A stretch of DNA of 64,000 bases. It comes from SZUA-36 sp963759155. Its GTDB lineage: Bacteria; Pseudomonadota; Gammaproteobacteria; Xanthomonadales; SZUA-36. How positions within the stretch are numbered: position 1 is the stretch's first letter; the number at the start of each line of letters is the position of its first letter. The notes beneath the pieces were generated by a model, which searched no databases, had not been told where the DNA came from, and saw nothing but the letters and a program-made list of their open reading frames with translations. A program made the translations under genes and the position numbers. The DNA lies in assembly GCA_963759155.1 (NCBI GenBank), contig CAVWXX010000001.1, positions 124,001-188,000 on the forward strand. Reading direction: 5' to 3'. Shown in pieces: positions 43,658-52,511 of the stretch.

Positions 43658-44346
43658 GCGATAACACCAGGTCAATTGAAGAGGTAGTTTCAAAGTATCT
43701 GCGCCAGAACCCCGATTTTCTGGAAAAGCAGCCTGCTTTATTGAAACATCTCGAATTGAGCCATGCCAGCGGACCAGCAATTTCACTGATCGAAAGACAG
43801 GTGCAATACCTCCGCCAACAAAATGAAGCACTCGAACAGCAACATAATCAGCTGATTCAGGTCGCGTCTGATAACGAAAAGCTCATGTACCGCTTGCACC
43901 AGTTGACACTCGAATTGATGTCCATGGGTGATTTGCCGTCATTCTTCGACCGGCTAAGTAATGCTTTGCTGACCGAGTTCAAGGCAGACATACTCAACAT
44001 CACCCTGTTCAACCTCAAAATTGAAGCAGGACCCCAGACACCACTGCATCATGTCCGTCATGATGATCCGGAGTTGCAGCAATTCCAGGAAAACCTGGAA
44101 AAAGGTCACAGCGTCTGCGGACGTCTGAGCCGCAATAAACGCGATCACCTTTTTGGTTCGCGAGCCCAATGGGTGCAATCCATGGTGCTGGTTCCAATGG
44201 GCAAGGATGGCATGCTGGCCATCGGCAGCAGCGACCCTGCGCGCTTCTACCCGGGCATGGGAACGCTTTTCCTTGATCTGCTGGCAGATGTTGTCACCGC
44301 CCGCCTGGCACTGGAAGTTCCCGCAAAACAACGCAAGTCAGCCTGA
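43654..44346 (+). CDS. DUF484-family protein
   Basis: A 230-residue protein with the family opening VSKYLRQNPDFLEKQPALLKHLELSH, a coiled-coil (ERQVQYLRQQNEALEQQHNQL) and a GAF-like C-terminal domain (FFDRLSNALLTEF ... MVLVPMGKDGMLAIGSSDPARFYPGMGTLFLD). It is encoded between dapF and xerC in most gammaproteobacteria and its biochemical role remains undefined; regulatory or c-di-GMP-related roles are only guesses. Length is typical. Confidence 0.93.
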   Translation: MSDNTRSIEEVVSKYLRQNPDFLEKQPALLKHLELSHASGPAISLIERQVQYLRQQNEALEQQHNQLIQVASDNEKLMYRLHQLTLELMSMGDLPSFFDRLSNALLTEFKADILNITLFNLKIEAGPQTPLHHVRHDDPELQQFQENLEKGHSVCGRLSRNKRDHLFGSRAQWVQSMVLVPMGKDGMLAIGSSDPARFYPGMGTLFLDLLADVVTARLALEVPAKQRKSA

Positions 44347-44452
44347 CAGGAATCATTGCAGACTTAAACGGGCTTCTGCCCGGTTTTTCCGCTGTGTTGG
44401 TGAAAAAAATTGCAACGCCATATTCAGGAGATCTGGTGTAAGCTGACCGGGT

Positions 44453-45340
44453 ATGAAGCGACATGTCGACAACTTCCTTGTTTACCTGAAAAACGAACGG
44501 GGCTTGTCCGCCCGTACAATTACGGCTTATCAGCGCGACCTGAAACTCCTTCTGCAATTTCTGGAAACAGAAGAAATCGACCGGCCCGAGCAGGTCACGC
44601 AACACCATATCCGCAGCTTTATTGCCCAAAGACACCGACAGGGCCTGGGTGGAAAATCGTTACAAAGACTACTGTCCGCGGTCCGCAGCCTGTTCCGCTG
44701 GCTGCTACGTGAAGGCTTCGCAGAGCACAACCCCGCGACACCGGTAAAAGCGCCCAAAAGCCCACGTCACCTGCCTGCAACCATTGATGCTGACAGCATT
44801 GGCCAATTACTTGAAATACCCTGTGATACGCCATTGGCGATTCGTGATAAGGCCATCATGGAGTTGTTTTACTCGTCCGGCCTGCGTTTGTCGGAGTTGG
44901 CGAGCCTGCGTTGGGAGCAACTCGACCTTGCATCCGGCATGGTAACGGTAACCGGTAAAGGCAACCGGACACGGATGGTGCCAGTTGGTGGCAAGGCCGT
45001 CGAAGCGCTATTGGAATGGCGCAAAAATCGCGGGCAGTTCACTACTTTTGAACAACCTTTTGTTTTTGTCAGTCAACGCGGAAACCCGATCGCGGTGCGC
45101 ACCATCCAGTCACGCATACACTATTGGGCAAAACACCAGGGAATTCCGCAAAACATACACCCGCATCTCCTCAGGCACAGTTTTGCCAGTCATATGCTGG
45201 AATCATCCGGTGACCTGCGCGCAGTGCAGGAACTGCTGGGCCACGCCGATATTTCAACGACGCAGATATACACGCACCTTGATTTTCAGCATTTAGCGAA
45301 GGTCTATGACAAGGCACATCCACGCGCGAAAAAGAAGTAA
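44453..45340 (+). CDS. xerC: Site-specific tyrosine recombinase XerC
   Basis: A 295-residue recombinase that with XerD resolves chromosome dimers at dif. The N-terminal SAM-like domain (FLVYLKNERGLSARTITAYQRDL) is followed by the catalytic domain with the Arg in SSGLRLSELASLRW, Lys in VTGKGNRTRMVP, His-x-x-Arg in HLLRHSFASHML, His in ELLGHADIST and the Tyr nucleophile in TQIYTHLDF. Its position after dapF-DUF484 distinguishes it from xerD and from phage integrases. The 106-nt gap after DUF484 holds no gene. Confidence 0.96.
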   Translation: MKRHVDNFLVYLKNERGLSARTITAYQRDLKLLLQFLETEEIDRPEQVTQHHIRSFIAQRHRQGLGGKSLQRLLSAVRSLFRWLLREGFAEHNPATPVKAPKSPRHLPATIDADSIGQLLEIPCDTPLAIRDKAIMELFYSSGLRLSELASLRWEQLDLASGMVTVTGKGNRTRMVPVGGKAVEALLEWRKNRGQFTTFEQPFVFVSQRGNPIAVRTIQSRIHYWAKHQGIPQNIHPHLLRHSFASHMLESSGDLRAVQELLGHADISTTQIYTHLDFQHLAKVYDKAHPRAKKK

Positions 45341-45374
45341 GGTTTCCCCGGGCTACTTGACTCTCCGACCAAAG

Positions 45375-45423
45375 AAAAAGGCACCGACATCCGCGTTTTC
45401 GCGAGCATGACGGTGCCTTTTTT
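45375..45423. terminator. Bidirectional Rho-independent terminator between xerC and aqpZ
   Basis: AAAAAGGCACCG (45375-45386) pairs with CGGTGCCTTTTT (45411-45422) over 12 bp. The A run on one side and T run on the other let it work on both strands, fitting the convergent xerC and aqpZ genes. The 24-nt loop itself contains a small CGCGTTTTCGCG hairpin. Confidence 0.85.
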
Positions 45424-45453
45424 GGTACTTCGTCGAATCTAAAACTTAAAAAT

Positions 45454-46143
45454 CTACTCTTCTTTCTCGAACCATTTATAGATAACTGCTGCAATGACTG
45501 CGCCCACCATTGGCGCTACCCAGAACAACCACAATTGTTGCAGGGCAATTCCACCTTCAAGCAATGCCGGGCCGGTGCTACGCGCCGGGTTGACCGACGT
45601 ATTGGTTACCGGAATGCTGATCAGGTGAATCAAGGTCAGCCCGAGACCGATCGCGATCGGGGCAAAACCCGCAGGCGCACGCTTATCCGTGGCGCCCAGG
45701 ATGATGATAAGGAACATCATGGTCATGACAATTTCAGAGACGAGGCCAGCACCCATGGAATAACCCTGGGGTGAATGCTCCCCAAAACCATTCGACGCCA
45801 AACCGCCAGCATAACCCTCGGCGCCACTGGCAATATAAAACAACACGGCTGATGCAACAATTGCCCCAAGCACCTGCGCAATCATGTAAGCAGGTACGTC
45901 CGAGCTTTTAAAGCGTCCGGCAACGGTCAAACCCAATGTAACTGCGGGATTCAGGTGACAACCGGAAATGTGGCCAATTGCAAATGCCATGGTTAAAACC
46001 GTCAGGCCAAATGCCAGTGCGACACCTGCATAAGCGATGCCGACATCGGGTAAGCCGGCTGCCAGAACGGCACTGCCACAACCGCCCAAAACCAGCCAGA
46101 ATGTGCCGATAAATTCGGCAGCAGATCGTTTGCTCAAACTCAT
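45454..46143 (-). CDS. aqpZ: Aquaporin Z
   Basis: A 229-residue water channel of the inner membrane with six hydrophobic helices. The N-terminus SKRSAAEFIGTFWLVLGGCG is nearly that of E. coli AqpZ. Both pore motifs are intact: GCHLNPAVTLG and NTSVNPARSTGPAL, the second preceded by PVT as in water-selective members. GGAGGA lies 4 nt upstream of the ATG at 46143, which is preferred to an in-frame ATG four codons earlier. It lies inside the otherwise conserved xerC-hslVU neighbourhood, an insertion relative to the common order. Confidence 0.96.
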   Translation of the reverse strand: MSLSKRSAAEFIGTFWLVLGGCGSAVLAAGLPDVGIAYAGVALAFGLTVLTMAFAIGHISGCHLNPAVTLGLTVAGRFKSSDVPAYMIAQVLGAIVASAVLFYIASGAEGYAGGLASNGFGEHSPQGYSMGAGLVSEIVMTMMFLIIILGATDKRAPAGFAPIAIGLGLTLIHLISIPVTNTSVNPARSTGPALLEGGIALQQLWLFWVAPMVGAVIAAVIYKWFEKEE

Positions 46144-46254
46144 GTCTTCCTCCAATTCAATTAATTTTGCAACTCAGACCACCGTGTATCGTCTTACTAT
46201 GGCGGTTTCTTATTGATATACGCATTTTCATATTAACCGATAATTTTAAAATCG

Positions 46255-46812
46255 TCAGGTTACAGATTGTGAACGACTCTGTATCAACACTTGCGCCAGC
46301 TTCAGTCCGCACCAGTAACCCGCATAAGCCATCGCAAACCAAACCCAGACCTGATCCGTTTCTACGCGCCTCATCCAGTAAACCGGCCAGATCATGGCAT
46401 TGACGAAGTTCATAATCGCTGCCACGAACATTTGGATAATGAGGTTGAAATTGAGATGTTTCAGAAAATCAATAAAACCGCCAAGATCCGAGATCGTCGT
46501 GATGATTTCGATCACCTCGATAACAAGGTAGGTAAAAAATGCCACGATGCCGTAAAAGCCCCCGCCAAATTTTGCCCACTTTTTCTGAAGCGGGTGAAGC
46601 TTTCTGTCATCTTGCACACCGTCTTCTTTTGATTTCTTTTTCTTTTTCTTCTTCCCGGTCAATGTCTTTATTTCACGCATGAGCGCATCGGTGTCCCTGG
46701 ATTCCTTGAAATGCCCACTCTGAAGCGACCACCACACCAGCGCCAGGGTGAAAATGCCAATCGGCACACCCACCATAAACAATGCCCAAAACACCTCGAT
46801 CAGAAACCCCAC
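46255..46812 (-). CDS. Hypothetical membrane protein with a lysine-rich cytosolic loop
   Basis: About 185 residues from a GTG at 46812 (AGAGGA 6 nt upstream; an in-frame TTG lies two codons earlier). One N-terminal helix (FLIEVFWALFMVGVPIGIFTLALVWW), then a charged loop with a run of seven lysines (GKKKKKKKSKED), then two or three helices (GIVAFFTYLVIEVIEIITTI, FNLIIQMFVAAIMNFVNAMIW, WFAMAYAGYWCGLKLAQVLI). No family recognised. Its lone position between aqpZ and hslV gives no functional clue. The real-gene call rests on the natural helix pattern and a good ribosome binding site. Confidence 0.72.
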   Translation of the reverse strand: MGFLIEVFWALFMVGVPIGIFTLALVWWSLQSGHFKESRDTDALMREIKTLTGKKKKKKKSKEDGVQDDRKLHPLQKKWAKFGGGFYGIVAFFTYLVIEVIEIITTISDLGGFIDFLKHLNFNLIIQMFVAAIMNFVNAMIWPVYWMRRVETDQVWVWFAMAYAGYWCGLKLAQVLIQSRSQSVT

Positions 46813-46915
46813 ATGCAATCCTCTTCAATTGTTTACATGATCATAGTGTACGCGATGCTTGCAATCCCCTGCAGGTATCCCCAAGTTTGTCTCACGCATT
46901 TAAAAGGAGTAGCGC

Positions 46916-47458
46916 GTGGAACAATATCGGGGAACAACCATTTGCTCGGTCCGTCGTGGCAATAAAGTGGTCATGGGTGGAGACGGCCAGGTGACACTTG
47001 GCAATACCGTGATGAAGTCCAATGCCCGCAAGGTTCGGCGCATGTACAAGGATCAGGTCATCGCCGGTTTCGCCGGTGCAACAGCCGATGCTTTTACATT
47101 GTTTGAGCGCTTTGAAGGCAAACTGGAGAAATATTCCGGCAACCTGGTACGTGCTGCGGTGGAAATGGCAAAAGACTGGCGCACTGACCGCATGCTGAGA
47201 CGTCTGGAAGCCCTGCTGGCCATTGCCGACAGGGATAATTCTTTGCTGATCTCCGGTAATGGTGACGTTATTGAGCCGGAAAACGGCTTGATCGCCATTG
47301 GCTCCGGTGGACCTTTTGCACAGTCCGCTGCTATGGCCTACCTGGAAGGGACAGAGCTTGATGCTGAGGACATCGTCAGAAAGTCTCTGAAGATCGCATC
47401 AGATATCTGCATTTACACAAACGAAAACATCATTATTGAATCCCTGGAGATTAAATAG
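46916..47458 (+). CDS. hslV: ATP-dependent protease peptidase subunit HslV
   Basis: A 180-residue threonine peptidase that forms the HslUV (ClpYQ) protease with HslU. The start is GTG at 46916 with AAGGAG 7 nt upstream; the propeptide MEQYRG is removed so that the first Thr of TTICSVRRGNK becomes the nucleophile. Conserved blocks: VVMGGDGQVTLGNTVMK, KVRRMYKDQVIAGFAGATADAFTLFERFE, DWRTDRMLRRLEALL and ENGLIAIGSGGPFAQ. The hslU start codon follows its stop directly. Confidence 0.97.
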   Translation: MEQYRGTTICSVRRGNKVVMGGDGQVTLGNTVMKSNARKVRRMYKDQVIAGFAGATADAFTLFERFEGKLEKYSGNLVRAAVEMAKDWRTDRMLRRLEALLAIADRDNSLLISGNGDVIEPENGLIAIGSGGPFAQSAAMAYLEGTELDAEDIVRKSLKIASDICIYTNENIIIESLEIK

Positions 47459-48808
47459 ATGTCTCAAATGACCCCGCGCGAAATTGTCCAGGAACTGGAC
47501 GAACACATCATCAGCCAGTCGGACGCCAAGCGCGCCGTCGCCATTGCCCTGCGTAACCGCTGGCGCCGGATGCAGGTCGATGAGGAACTGCGTAACGAAA
47601 TCACACCAAAAAACATATTGATGATTGGTCCCACGGGTGTCGGTAAAACCGAAATCGCCCGACGACTGGCCAAACTGGCTAACGCACCTTTCATCAAGGT
47701 TGAAGCCACCAAGTTCACCGAGGTGGGTTACGTTGGCAAGGACGTTGAATCCATCATCCGTGACCTGGTCGACTTCGCCATCAACATGCTGCGCGAGCAG
47801 GCCGTTGCAAAAGTCGGTGCACGTGCCGAAGACGCCGCACGTGACCGCATATTGGATATTCTGCTGCCTAAACCTAACCCCATCGGCTTCGCCAATGAAC
47901 CTGCGCCGGTCGCCGACAGTGGCGATGACAGCCAGGCGTCTACACGTCAGAAATTTTTACGCAAACTATTGGCCGGTGAACTGGATGAGCGGGAAATCGA
48001 ATTTGATATCTCAAGCCAGATAGGCGTCGAGATCATGACACCGCCTGGCATGGAAGAAATGGCAAGCCAGTTGCAGGGCATGTTCCAGAACATGGGTGGA
48101 AACAAACCCCAAAAGCGCAAAATGCGCATCAAAGATGCCATGCCATTGCTGATTGAAGAAGAGTCTGCAAAATTGATCAACGACGATGAAATCAAGCAAC
48201 AGGGCCTGGAAGCAGCACAACAAAACGGCATCGTTTTTATCGACGAACTGGACAAGGTGGCCAAACGCTCCGAATATGCCGGCGCCGATGTGTCACGTGA
48301 AGGTGTTCAACGCGACCTCCTGCCATTGGTTGAAGGCTGCACCGTTTCTACCCGCTACGGCATGGTAAAAACCGATCACATGCTATTTATCGCATCCGGT
48401 GCTTTTCATCTCTCCAAACCCTCCGACCTGATTCCTGAATTGCAGGGACGCCTGCCAATCCGGGTAGAGTTACGCGCCCTGGATGCGGATGATTTCACAC
48501 GTATCCTGACCGAGCCGAAAGCATCTTTGACACAGCAGTACACTGCCCTGTTGGCAACGGAGGGTTTTGACCTGACATTCGGAGCGGACGCCGTAAGACG
48601 CATCGCCGAGATCGCCGAACAGGTCAATGAATCAACCGAAAATATCGGTGCACGGCGTTTGCATACCATTCTGGAACGTCTATTGGACAACTTGTCATAC
48701 GACGCTCCAGACCACAGTGGTGAATCCATTGTGCTGGATGCCGCCTACGTCGACGAGCACCTCGATGCGCTGGCTTCAGACGAAGATTTGAGCCGGTTTA
48801 TCCTCTAG
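47459..48808 (+). CDS. hslU: HslUV protease ATPase subunit HslU
   Basis: A 449-residue AAA+ unfoldase. Walker A GPTGVGKTE is at 57-65, the pore loop GYVGKDVES follows, and Walker B is IVFIDELDKVAKR near 255-266. The insertion (I) domain (about 110-240) is present, as are the sensor segment LQGRLPIRVEL and the C-terminal NIGARRLHTILERLLDNLSYDAPD and final FIL, which docks into HslV. Normal length. It directly follows hslV with no gap. Confidence 0.98.
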   Translation: MSQMTPREIVQELDEHIISQSDAKRAVAIALRNRWRRMQVDEELRNEITPKNILMIGPTGVGKTEIARRLAKLANAPFIKVEATKFTEVGYVGKDVESIIRDLVDFAINMLREQAVAKVGARAEDAARDRILDILLPKPNPIGFANEPAPVADSGDDSQASTRQKFLRKLLAGELDEREIEFDISSQIGVEIMTPPGMEEMASQLQGMFQNMGGNKPQKRKMRIKDAMPLLIEEESAKLINDDEIKQQGLEAAQQNGIVFIDELDKVAKRSEYAGADVSREGVQRDLLPLVEGCTVSTRYGMVKTDHMLFIASGAFHLSKPSDLIPELQGRLPIRVELRALDADDFTRILTEPKASLTQQYTALLATEGFDLTFGADAVRRIAEIAEQVNESTENIGARRLHTILERLLDNLSYDAPDHSGESIVLDAAYVDEHLDALASDEDLSRFIL

Positions 48809-48818
48809 AAATTCACTA

Positions 48819-48854
48819 GCCGGCTTCTTTCCTTTGTTTGAAGCCGGCATTTTT
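48819..48854 (+). terminator. Rho-independent terminator after hslU
   Basis: A perfect 9-bp stem (GCCGGCTTC at 48819-48827 with GAAGCCGGC at 48840-48848), 12-nt loop, followed by ATTTTTG, starting 11 nt past the hslU stop codon. Confidence 0.85.
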
Positions 48855-48962
48855 GTCTCACACAGTTGGCTGAGCTTACTCGCGCGAGGATTGGTTCCTA
48901 ACCAAATGATTCTGGAGGGCTGTCTTACTGGTATCTGCACGGATGGCGGCGCTGGGCGAGCG

Positions 48963-49102
48963 TATGGTATTCCCAGGACTCGTTACTGTCGACATCGCAA
49001 GTGGGAGCTGGGATTGTATTAACTTCCCAGGACTCGCTGCAAGTACATCCCTGTAAGCTCGGGCGCGACATCCATGCCGCTCACGGTCCTGGGAAGACCA
49101 TA
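48963..49102. repeat. Dispersed palindromic repeat, copy B, with a duplicated left arm
   Basis: The core unit 49023-49096 is bounded by CTTCCCAGGAC and GTCCTGGGAAG (11-bp perfect inverted ends). A second left arm at 48963-48982 (TATGGTATTCCCAGGACTCG) pairs with the outer right arm 49084-49102 with two mismatches, so the element looks nested or partly duplicated. Read on the minus strand the core contains CAGGACCGTGAGCGGCATGG and CAGGGATGTACTTG, matching copy C. Confidence 0.75.
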
Positions 49103-49265
49103 CACACCCCCAGCTTAATATCAAACGCCCTGCATCTTTCAAAGATTATTTGTCCAAACATTCGCAAAAAGCGCTGTGCTTATTACGTTCAGAAGCAACC
49201 CACTGTAACCTGTCAGAAACCATTGACTCCTGCATTGGTGCAAAGGCGAGGATGTGCAGTAGCCT

Positions 49266-49336
49266 TCTTCAGGACCGTGCGAGGCAGGAGGCCGAGAACG
49301 AGTGCCACAGGGACGTACTTGAACGAGTCCTGAAGA
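49266..49336. repeat. Dispersed palindromic repeat, copy C
   Basis: Ends TCTTCAGGAC (49266-49275) and GTCCTGAAGA (49327-49336) are perfect 10-bp inverted repeats, extended outward imperfectly by GCAGT/ACTGC. The inside, CCGTGCGAGGCAGGAG then CCACAGGGACGTACTTGAACGA, shares TTCAGGACCGTGCGAG.CAGGAG with copy A and CAGGGA.GTACTTG with copy B. Confidence 0.75.
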
Positions 49337-49568
49337 GGCACTGCATAGCCTCAGCTTCCCGAATGATCAATGGTTTTTCAACTTGTGACGTACTTGAAAT
49401 TAGCAGCTACATAGCCTCAGATTCCCGATTAATCAACCGTGACCTGAAGGTATTTATCTCAAATTCCAACGGTCACAAACTCCAGCACATCCATTCTCCA
49501 AGCTTAAAGTTGCCACGATAAACCACGGTGAAGGTACAATAGGCCTTTTCTTCAGACTGGTCTCAAGA

Positions 49569-50339
49569 ATGGAACAGACAGACAAAAAAACCGGCACTGG
49601 TGACACCACGCATTTTGGCTATCAGGATGTACCCGTTGAGGACAAAACCCGGATGGTTCGCGGTGTTTTTGAATCCGTAGCGGGCAAATATGACCTGATG
49701 AACGACCTGATGTCTTTCGGGGTTCATCGTTTGTGGAAACGCCACTTTATAGCCATCAGCAATATCCATCCTGGCCAAAGAGTTCTCGACCTGGCCGGAG
49801 GCACTGGCGATATCGCAGCGCTGATGAGCAAAAGGGTCGGCTCATCCGGCAGCGTGGTGCTAAGTGATATCAATGAGGCCATGCTGGCAGTCGGCCGTCA
49901 ACGTATGGAAGACCGCGGGCTTGTCGGCAATATTGAATATTCACTGGCGAATGCTGAAAAACTGCCGTTTGCCGACGGTGAGTTCGATGCCGTTACCATT
50001 GCATTCGGATTACGCAACGTCACTGATCAAAATGCCGCATTAAGAGAAATGCATCGCGTACTCAAACCCGGTGGTCGGGCCATGATTCTCGAGTTTTCAA
50101 AAGTCGAGTTTGAAGGCCTCAAGAAAATTTACGACGGTTATTCATTTGGTATTTTACCGAAGCTGGGCAAATTGGTCGCCGATGATGAGGCCAGCTATCG
50201 CTATCTGGCAGAGAGCATCCGCAAGCATCCGGGGCAGGATGAACTCGCCGATATGATGGTAGATGCCGGTTTCACCAAGGTGACTTACCGTAACCTGACG
50301 GGCGGCGTAGTCGCCATACATAGTGGTCATCATGCCTGA
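49569..50339 (+). CDS. ubiE: Ubiquinone/menaquinone C-methyltransferase UbiE
   Basis: A 256-residue SAM-dependent methyltransferase acting on the quinone ring. Motifs: THFGYQDVPVEDKTRMVRGVFESVAGKYD at the N-terminus (here quoted in part as FGYQDVPVEDK and VFESVAGKYD), NDLMSFGVHRLWK, the SAM-binding VLDLAGGTGDIA, DINEAMLAVG, NAEKLPFADGEFDAVTIAFG, LRNVTDQNAALREMHRVLKPGG and the C-terminal YRNLTGGVVAIHSG. First gene of the ubiE-ubiJ-ubiB operon, overlapping ubiJ by 8 nt. Confidence 0.97.
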   Translation: MEQTDKKTGTGDTTHFGYQDVPVEDKTRMVRGVFESVAGKYDLMNDLMSFGVHRLWKRHFIAISNIHPGQRVLDLAGGTGDIAALMSKRVGSSGSVVLSDINEAMLAVGRQRMEDRGLVGNIEYSLANAEKLPFADGEFDAVTIAFGLRNVTDQNAALREMHRVLKPGGRAMILEFSKVEFEGLKKIYDGYSFGILPKLGKLVADDEASYRYLAESIRKHPGQDELADMMVDAGFTKVTYRNLTGGVVAIHSGHHA

Positions 50340-50847
50340 ATATCTCACACCACTACCGGGCATGTTGGCGCATGCCCTTGAGACCGCCGTCAACCACGTC
50401 CTGCAACTGGATATGGAATCGCCGGAACGTGTTAAAAAACTGGAAGGCCGTGTACTGCAAGTCGATCTCGAGGGGCTTGCCATCACGCTTTTTTTCACGT
50501 TCAAGCACGGCGTTGTACGCGTACGGCTTAACACCGAAGCCAAACCTGACACTGTGATCAGTGGCACACCTGTGGCCTTGTTTTCCATGGCAGAACCCGA
50601 GGAGGCCGACTGGGGCCTGCCTGATTCGAAGGTACAGATCAATGGTGATGCCAGTCTTGCCCGTGACCTTGAACGAATTTTCAGCAAGCTGGAGCCGGAC
50701 TGGGAAGGCCCACTTGCCGGGATGTTTGGCGATGTGGCCGGACACCAGATCGCACAGGGACTCCGCCAGGGTGCTGAAACAGCAAAGGAAACTGCGCGCA
50801 GTGCCAGCAAGGTAATATCCGATATTATCAAGGATCGCCGTTCGTGA
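50332..50847 (+). CDS. ubiJ: Ubiquinone biosynthesis accessory factor UbiJ
   Basis: A 171-residue SCP2-domain protein. In E. coli UbiJ, with UbiK, binds hydrophobic quinone intermediates and supports the aerobic Ubi metabolon. Seen here: an N-terminal helix (LPGMLAHALETAVNHVLQLD), the SCP2 beta region (GRVLQVDLEGLAITLFFTF, DTVISGTPVALFSM, SKVQINGDASLARDLERIF) and a C-terminal helical tail. The ATG at 50332 (MPEYLTPL) is inside the ubiE end; the stop overlaps the ubiB start by 4 nt. Position between ubiE and ubiB supports the assignment. Confidence 0.92.
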   Translation: MPEYLTPLPGMLAHALETAVNHVLQLDMESPERVKKLEGRVLQVDLEGLAITLFFTFKHGVVRVRLNTEAKPDTVISGTPVALFSMAEPEEADWGLPDSKVQINGDASLARDLERIFSKLEPDWEGPLAGMFGDVAGHQIAQGLRQGAETAKETARSASKVISDIIKDRRS

Positions 50848-52500
50848 TACACAGCCTGCGTCAGTTTCTGCGTATCTGGCACATCGGTGTCATTCTGAAA
50901 CAATACCGTCTCGATGAACTTTTCAACACGACAAATTTACCCGGTCCGGTTCGCTGGATACGTGTTTTTATACCCAGCGGCAAGGATGTTTCCGGTCTAC
51001 CGAGGGGTGAGCGGTTAAGGCTGGCCTTGCAGGAACTGGGGCCCGTCTATGTGAAATTCGGCCAGATACTATCCACAAGACGGGATTTGCTGCCGCTGGA
51101 TATCGCCGATGAGCTGGCCCTGTTACAGGACCAGGTGCCACCATTTCCCGGGAGAACAGGCCCGCGAGATAATCGAGAAAGCGCTGGGGGAACCGGTTGA
51201 TACGGTATTTGCCTCCTTTGATAGCAAACCACTGGCCTCGGCATCCATAGCCCAGGTTCACCCCGCCACCCTTCACGATGGCCGCGAGGCCGTGGTCAAG
51301 GTAGTCAGACCCGGGATTGAAAAGCAGTTACGCAAGGATATCGACCTGCTCAAGGCCATCGCAGCTATTGCAGAAAAATTCCTGCAGAGTGGTGCGAGGA
51401 TACAACCGCTGGAAGTTGTGCGTGAGTTCGAAGGTGTCGTATTCGATGAACTGGATATGCAGCGCGAGGCTGCCAACGCATCCATGCTGAGACGCAATTT
51501 TGAGGGCTCCAGGGACCTATATGTTCCCGAGGTTTACTGGAAATGGTGTAAGCGAAAAGTCATGGTCATGGAACGTGTTTCCGGACTGCCGGTTGGCGAT
51601 ATCGAAGGCTTGCGTGAGCATGGCGTCGACCTTAAGAAGCTGGCCCGGCGCGGCATCAGGGTTTTTTACACCCAGGTTTTCCGGGACAACCTGTTTCATG
51701 CCGACATGCACCCCGGCAACATCATGGTAGATGCCAGCAACCCGGATGACCCCAGCTTTATTGCACTGGATTTCGGTATTGTAGCCAGCCTTTCTCCAGA
51801 GGACCTTTATTACATCGCCGAAAATTTCAAGGCGCTCTTTAACCAGAACTACCGCCGGGTCGCCGCCCTGCATATCGATGCAGGATGGGTGCCGGAAAGC
51901 ACGCGTCTCGATGAATTAGAGGCAGCAGTGAGAACCGTTGGTGAACCAAACTTCACGCGACCATTGAACGAAGTATCGTTCGGAAAACTGTTGTTCGACC
52001 TGTTCCAGGTGGCACACCGCTTTCAGCTGACCTTGCAGCCACAATTATTGATGTTGCAAAAAACCCTGCTGAATATCGAGGGCCTGGGCAGACAACTAGA
52101 CCCGGAAATCGATATCTGGTCGGTGGCCAAGCCCGAGTTGGAAGCCATACTCAGGGAAAAACACAGCATTGAAAATGTGTCGCAGGAACTGCGCGAACGC
52201 CTGCCGGGATGGCTGGCTAAAGCGCCTGAAATACCCGGCCTGGTCCATGACTTCCTGGTCAAGGCCAATAGTGGTCAGTTACTGACCCGCACGGCATCAG
52301 AGGATGCGGCGCGGTCAAGACAGGAACAACGGACTGCAAGCAGAAAGGCGCTTCAGGCTATTGCAGGCGGCTCATTGAGCATTACAGGCGCTATCCTGAT
52401 CGCGATGGAAACGGGCCCGTGGTTTGTTGGCGGCTTTTCCACTCCAGGCACCGTATTGCTGGCCCTGGGGGTTTGGCAAATCTTCAAAGCGCTGAGATAG
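50844..52500 (+). pseudogene. ubiB: UbiB family kinase-like protein, split by a one-base frameshift
   Basis: Atypical kinase/ATPase needed for aerobic ubiquinone synthesis. The first frame (50844-51200) carries the UbiB opening and the KxGQ motif VKFGQILSTRRDLLP (Lys71), reaching LLQDQVPPFPG. It then goes out of frame and stops at 51200. The second frame resumes at EQAREIIEKALGEPV (about 51152) and runs intact to 52500 with ASIAQVHPATLHDGREAVVK-type Ala-rich loop (ASASIAQVHPA), ELDMQREAANA, HADMHPGN and ALDFGIVA, plus two C-terminal membrane helices. Deleting one G from CCCGGG at 51147-51152 restores a single protein of about 551 residues. Since everything else is conserved, a sequencing error or very recent mutation is likely. 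Confidence 0.88.
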
Positions 52501-52511
52501 GAATAAATATT

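Larger units (their letters stand above)
48855..49568. other. Gene-free stretch with dispersed palindromic repeats
   Basis: About 710 nt between the hslU terminator and ubiE without a credible gene. It contains repeat copies B and C (listed separately). The open frame at 49150-49521 has repeat-derived wording (CHRDVLERVLKRH) and no family resemblance. In Pseudomonas and several related gammaproteobacteria a DUF971 gene follows hslU; here no recognisable DUF971 sequence remains. Confidence 0.7.

Noticed and set aside
49150..49521. Plus-strand open frame of 123 codons between hslU and ubiE
   Set aside because: It runs through repeat copy C, its wording comes from the repeat, and it has no family pattern.
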